A DNA stretch of 64,000 nt from contig NZ_JADKRW010000001.1 of the NCBI RefSeq assembly GCF_015350995.1, positions 385,702-449,701 on the forward strand. Reading direction: 5' to 3'. The notes beneath the pieces were generated by a model. It saw only the letters and a list, made by a program, of their open reading frames with translations. It made no database searches and was not told the DNA's origin. Origin of the DNA: Curtobacterium sp. VKM Ac-1393 (GTDB lineage: Bacteria > Actinomycetota > Actinomycetes > Actinomycetales > Microbacteriaceae). Of this stretch, positions 61,939 to 64,000 are shown one piece after another (positions within the stretch are counted from its first letter, which is position 1; every line of letters starts with the position of its first letter). A program made the position numbers and the translations under genes.

Positions 61939-63135
61939 TCAGCGGAAGTGCATGTTCTTCAACGGGTCGACGAGCGTGCCGTTCCGCCGCGTCTCGACGT
62001 GCACGTGCGGCCCCGTCGACTGCCCGGTGTTGCCGGACTTCGCGATCTCGGTGCCGAGCTTCACGATCTGCCCCTGCTTCACCTCGATCTTGCTGAGGTG
62101 GGCGGTGAGCACGGAGGTCATACCGTACGTCACGACGATGTAGTTGCCGTACGAGGCGTCGTTCGCCACCGTCTTGGAGACCTCGCCCGTGCCGGAGCCG
62201 TACACCGGGGTGCCGACCGGGACGGGGGCGTCGGCGCCCTGGTGGTAGCGAGGGACGTGTCCGGCGCCGCGGTCGTCGCCGTACCGGCCGGTGATCGTCG
62301 TGCCGTTGACGGGCCAGGCGAGGCCGGTGACCGGGCGGCTGGACCAGACCCGGGTGTCCTTGGAGCCGTAGAGCACGACGTTGCCGTCGACCTGCACGAG
62401 CAGGTTGCCCGAACCGGCCGTGCTCGTCTTCGCGCTCCAGAGCACGACCTTCTTGCGTGCCGCGTCGCGTGTCCAGATGACGAAGTTGCCCTTCGGCAGC
62501 AGTTCGGCCCAGGCGCCGGGGTGGCCGCCGGTCCTCGACTGCCAGACGACACGGCCGCTGACCTTCTGCACGAGGTTGCCGTCGGTGCGCATGTTGAGCA
62601 CGCGCGTGTTGCTGGTGTCGGAGCGCAGGACCGTCCCGCCGAGGATGAGGTTCCCGGAGGCGACCCGGTCCTGGTAGTTGGCCCAGTTGACGACGACGGT
62701 GGAGCCGGCGAGCAGCGCCATGGTGCCGTCGGCGCGCACCTTCAGGGCCGTCGAGTTCGCGGTGCCGGCCGAGGCCCAGCGAGCCAGGCGCTTGCCGTTC
62801 TTCGTGATGTCGAGGGCGCGGTTCTTGCCCACGACCGCGATGGCCCCGGGGGAACCGGCGGTGCCCGACGCCCACAGCACGCGGTTGCCGATGCCGTACT
62901 CGACCAGGTTGCCGTCACCCTGCATGATCAGCGTGAACTGACGGTTCGGGGAGGTGACCTGGTCACCGGGGTTGAGCTTCGTGCCTGCGGGTGCCGATCC
63001 GACCCACACGGCCGACGCTGCGGCCGGTTCGGCGGTCGCGACGAGTGCACCGGCCGCGAGGGCCAGCACCGCGACGGCACTGGCGATGCGTGGGAGTCGG
63101 CGCGCACGTGCGACGGTCGACGGAGTGGTGGTCAT
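61939..63135 (-). CDS. Exported M23 peptidase with B-lectin domains
   Basis: A 398-residue exported protein. Signal peptide (residues 1-~41, ending AAASA), two bulb-type-lectin-like domains (residues ~42-275) with the QxDxNxVxY-type repeats MQGDGNLVEYG, MRTDGNLVQKV and VQVDGNVVLYG, and a C-terminal M23 (LytM) domain (residues ~283-398). The M23 zinc motifs are YHQGADAPVPVGTPVYG (HxxxD) and GPHVHVETRRNG (HxH). Cleaves peptidoglycan cross-bridges or anchors; mannose-like binding by the lectin part would target it. CAGGGGATCC precedes the ATG. Confidence 0.92.
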   Translation of the reverse strand: MTTTPSTVARARRLPRIASAVAVLALAAGALVATAEPAAASAVWVGSAPAGTKLNPGDQVTSPNRQFTLIMQGDGNLVEYGIGNRVLWASGTAGSPGAIAVVGKNRALDITKNGKRLARWASAGTANSTALKVRADGTMALLAGSTVVVNWANYQDRVASGNLILGGTVLRSDTSNTRVLNMRTDGNLVQKVSGRVVWQSRTGGHPGAWAELLPKGNFVIWTRDAARKKVVLWSAKTSTAGSGNLLVQVDGNVVLYGSKDTRVWSSRPVTGLAWPVNGTTITGRYGDDRGAGHVPRYHQGADAPVPVGTPVYGSGTGEVSKTVANDASYGNYIVVTYGMTSVLTAHLSKIEVKQGQIVKLGTEIAKSGNTGQSTGPHVHVETRRNGTLVDPLKNMHFR

Positions 63136-63263
63136 GGATCCCCTGACTCGGAACCGACCACGCCACTGCGCGGTCGTTCGGCGCTCGCCCTGCACGAGTC
63201 ACCGAACGATGGTCGCTTTTCTACGCGGGGTGCACAACCCCTTGACAGGGGGGTCCGACCGAC

Positions 63264-64000
63264 TCAGGCCGCACCCGGATCGGGGACCACGACGCGCAGG
63301 AACGCCGCGACGGCCGGCTGCGGCCGACCCGGCCAGATCGCCCGCAACGGTCGGGTCAGGCGTGGCCCGGCGAGCGGGACACGCACGAGCGCCCCGTCGG
63401 CGAGGTCGGCGGCGACCGTGCGGAGACTCATCACGGCCGGTGCGATCCCCGCGTGCGCGTTCGCCCGGATGATGCTCGTCGTCTCCAGGACCGCCGCCGG
63501 CACCGACGCCCGCAGACCGGCTTCCCCGAGCCACGCGTCGAGCGTCGCGCGGGTCCCCGAACCCGCCTCGCGCAGGAGCAGAGCGGTCTCCGCCAGGACC
63601 TCTGCGGTGATCCCCGCCGACCGTGCCCAGGGATGGTCCGGCGCGACGACGACCGCGAGTTCGTCATCCGCGATCACCTGCGCGGACACGCCCGCAGCCA
63701 CGGCCGGGGTCTCCGTGAACCCGAGGTCGGCACCGCCGGACCGCACGAGGCCGGTGACCGCCGTGGAGTTGCCGGCGATCAGCCGCACCGTCACGTCCGG
63801 TTCACGGGCGCGGAACGCGAGCAGCCAGCCGGGCAGCAGCAGCTCCGCGATCGTCTGTGACGCTGCCACGACGAGCGAGCCGGTCGGACTCTTGAGCGCC
63901 CCGAGTCCCGCTTCCAGGCGGCGAGCCGCGTCGAGGACCGGCCCGGCCAGGCCGAGGACGAGCCGTCCGGTCTCGGTCAGCACCGACCCGGTGGCCGAGC
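63264..64000 (-). CDS. LysR-family regulator, 5' end cut by window
   Basis: At least 245 residues of a LysR protein. Visible: end of the HTH region (SATGSVLTETGRLVLGLAGP) and the whole effector domain (residues from LVVAASQTIAELLLPGWLLA to PAVAAFLRVVVPD). The start lies beyond base 64000, since the frame is open to the edge. CysB/CbbR-like effector fold; target and ligand unknown. Confidence 0.88.
   Translation of the reverse strand, partial: SATGSVLTETGRLVLGLAGPVLDAARRLEAGLGALKSPTGSLVVAASQTIAELLLPGWLLAFRAREPDVTVRLIAGNSTAVTGLVRSGGADLGFTETPAVAAGVSAQVIADDELAVVVAPDHPWARSAGITAEVLAETALLLREAGSGTRATLDAWLGEAGLRASVPAAVLETTSIIRANAHAGIAPAVMSLRTVAADLADGALVRVPLAGPRLTRPLRAIWPGRPQPAVAAFLRVVVPDPGAA

Overview
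This is about 64 kb of very GC-rich DNA (strong G/C preference at third codon positions, frequent GTG starts, almost no non-coding DNA). It looks like chromosomal sequence from an actinobacterium. The gene set (LAxTG surface protein, Dps operon, LigD/Ku, DUF1206, DUF6314, Asp23 cassette) suggests Microbacteriaceae, most likely a plant-associated genus such as Curtobacterium; that placement is inference from familiarity, not a search. I see 69 protein genes (two cut by the window ends) and no rRNA, tRNA, CRISPR array, insertion sequence, prophage or integrase. The window reads as ordinary chromosome rather than an island.

Layout. 1-13.2 kb: truncated L,D-transpeptidase; LysR/EamA divergent pair; DUF4166/TIGR01777 pair; CDF metal exporter; anchored secreted protein with an HIxxRH motif; MFS/LysR divergent pair; ECF sigma factor coupled to a membrane protein; two coupled small membrane proteins; large LAYTG-anchored lectin/DUF11 surface protein. 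13.2-24.8 kb: GH13 alpha-glucosidase, FMN reductase, MarR regulator, a Dps-SDR-FAD reductase operon, a hydrolase, a DUF1206 protein, rtcB with a small upstream ORF and repeat-rich leader, then a hydroxycinnamate module (MarR, phenolic acid decarboxylase, feruloyl-esterase-like hydrolase). 24.9-34.6 kb: GH15 glucoamylase/trehalase-like enzyme, DUF1992 protein, secreted protein, phosphoketolase, FAH-family and TIM-barrel enzymes, and a second ECF sigma factor coupled to two Asp23-like genes. 34.8-40.9 kb: a 51-residue small protein, the NHEJ genes (SDR-ligD operon divergent from ku) and two small hypotheticals. 40.9-46.3 kb: Ppx/GppA phosphatase, then a nucleoside-salvage operon (ribokinase, MFS, nucleoside hydrolase) divergent from its LacI regulator. 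46.5-64 kb: two regulated MFS drug exporters, MarR/MBL pair, glycosyltransferase, lipoprotein, XRE-cupin/reductase divergent pair, NAD-epimerase/alcohol dehydrogenase pair, aminoglycoside-phosphotransferase-like kinase, AlkD-like repair protein, M23/B-lectin cell-wall protein and a truncated LysR gene.

Themes. Carbohydrate and plant-phenolic use (GH13, GH15, phosphoketolase, feruloyl esterase, PadC, nucleoside salvage), stress and repair (Dps, NHEJ, AlkD, RtcB, two ECF sigma factors), cell-wall functions (L,D-transpeptidase, M23, LAxTG protein), and many one-component regulators sitting divergently from or in operon with their likely targets.

Two genome-scale patterns stand out. First, at more than two dozen transcription-unit heads a TAnnnT-like hexamer ends 6-7 bases before the start codon with no Shine-Dalgarno sequence, the signature of leaderless mRNA. 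Second, gene 3' ends carry recurring palindromic families: a GAGTGAGCAGAAGACG element (two copies), an AGCGACACCTCACG element (three copies) and a GGGAGGC hairpin family (several copies). Other notable structures are a nested palindrome at 6300-6361, tandem duplications at 14944-14989 and 24804-24861, and a repeat-studded promoter and leader before rtcB.
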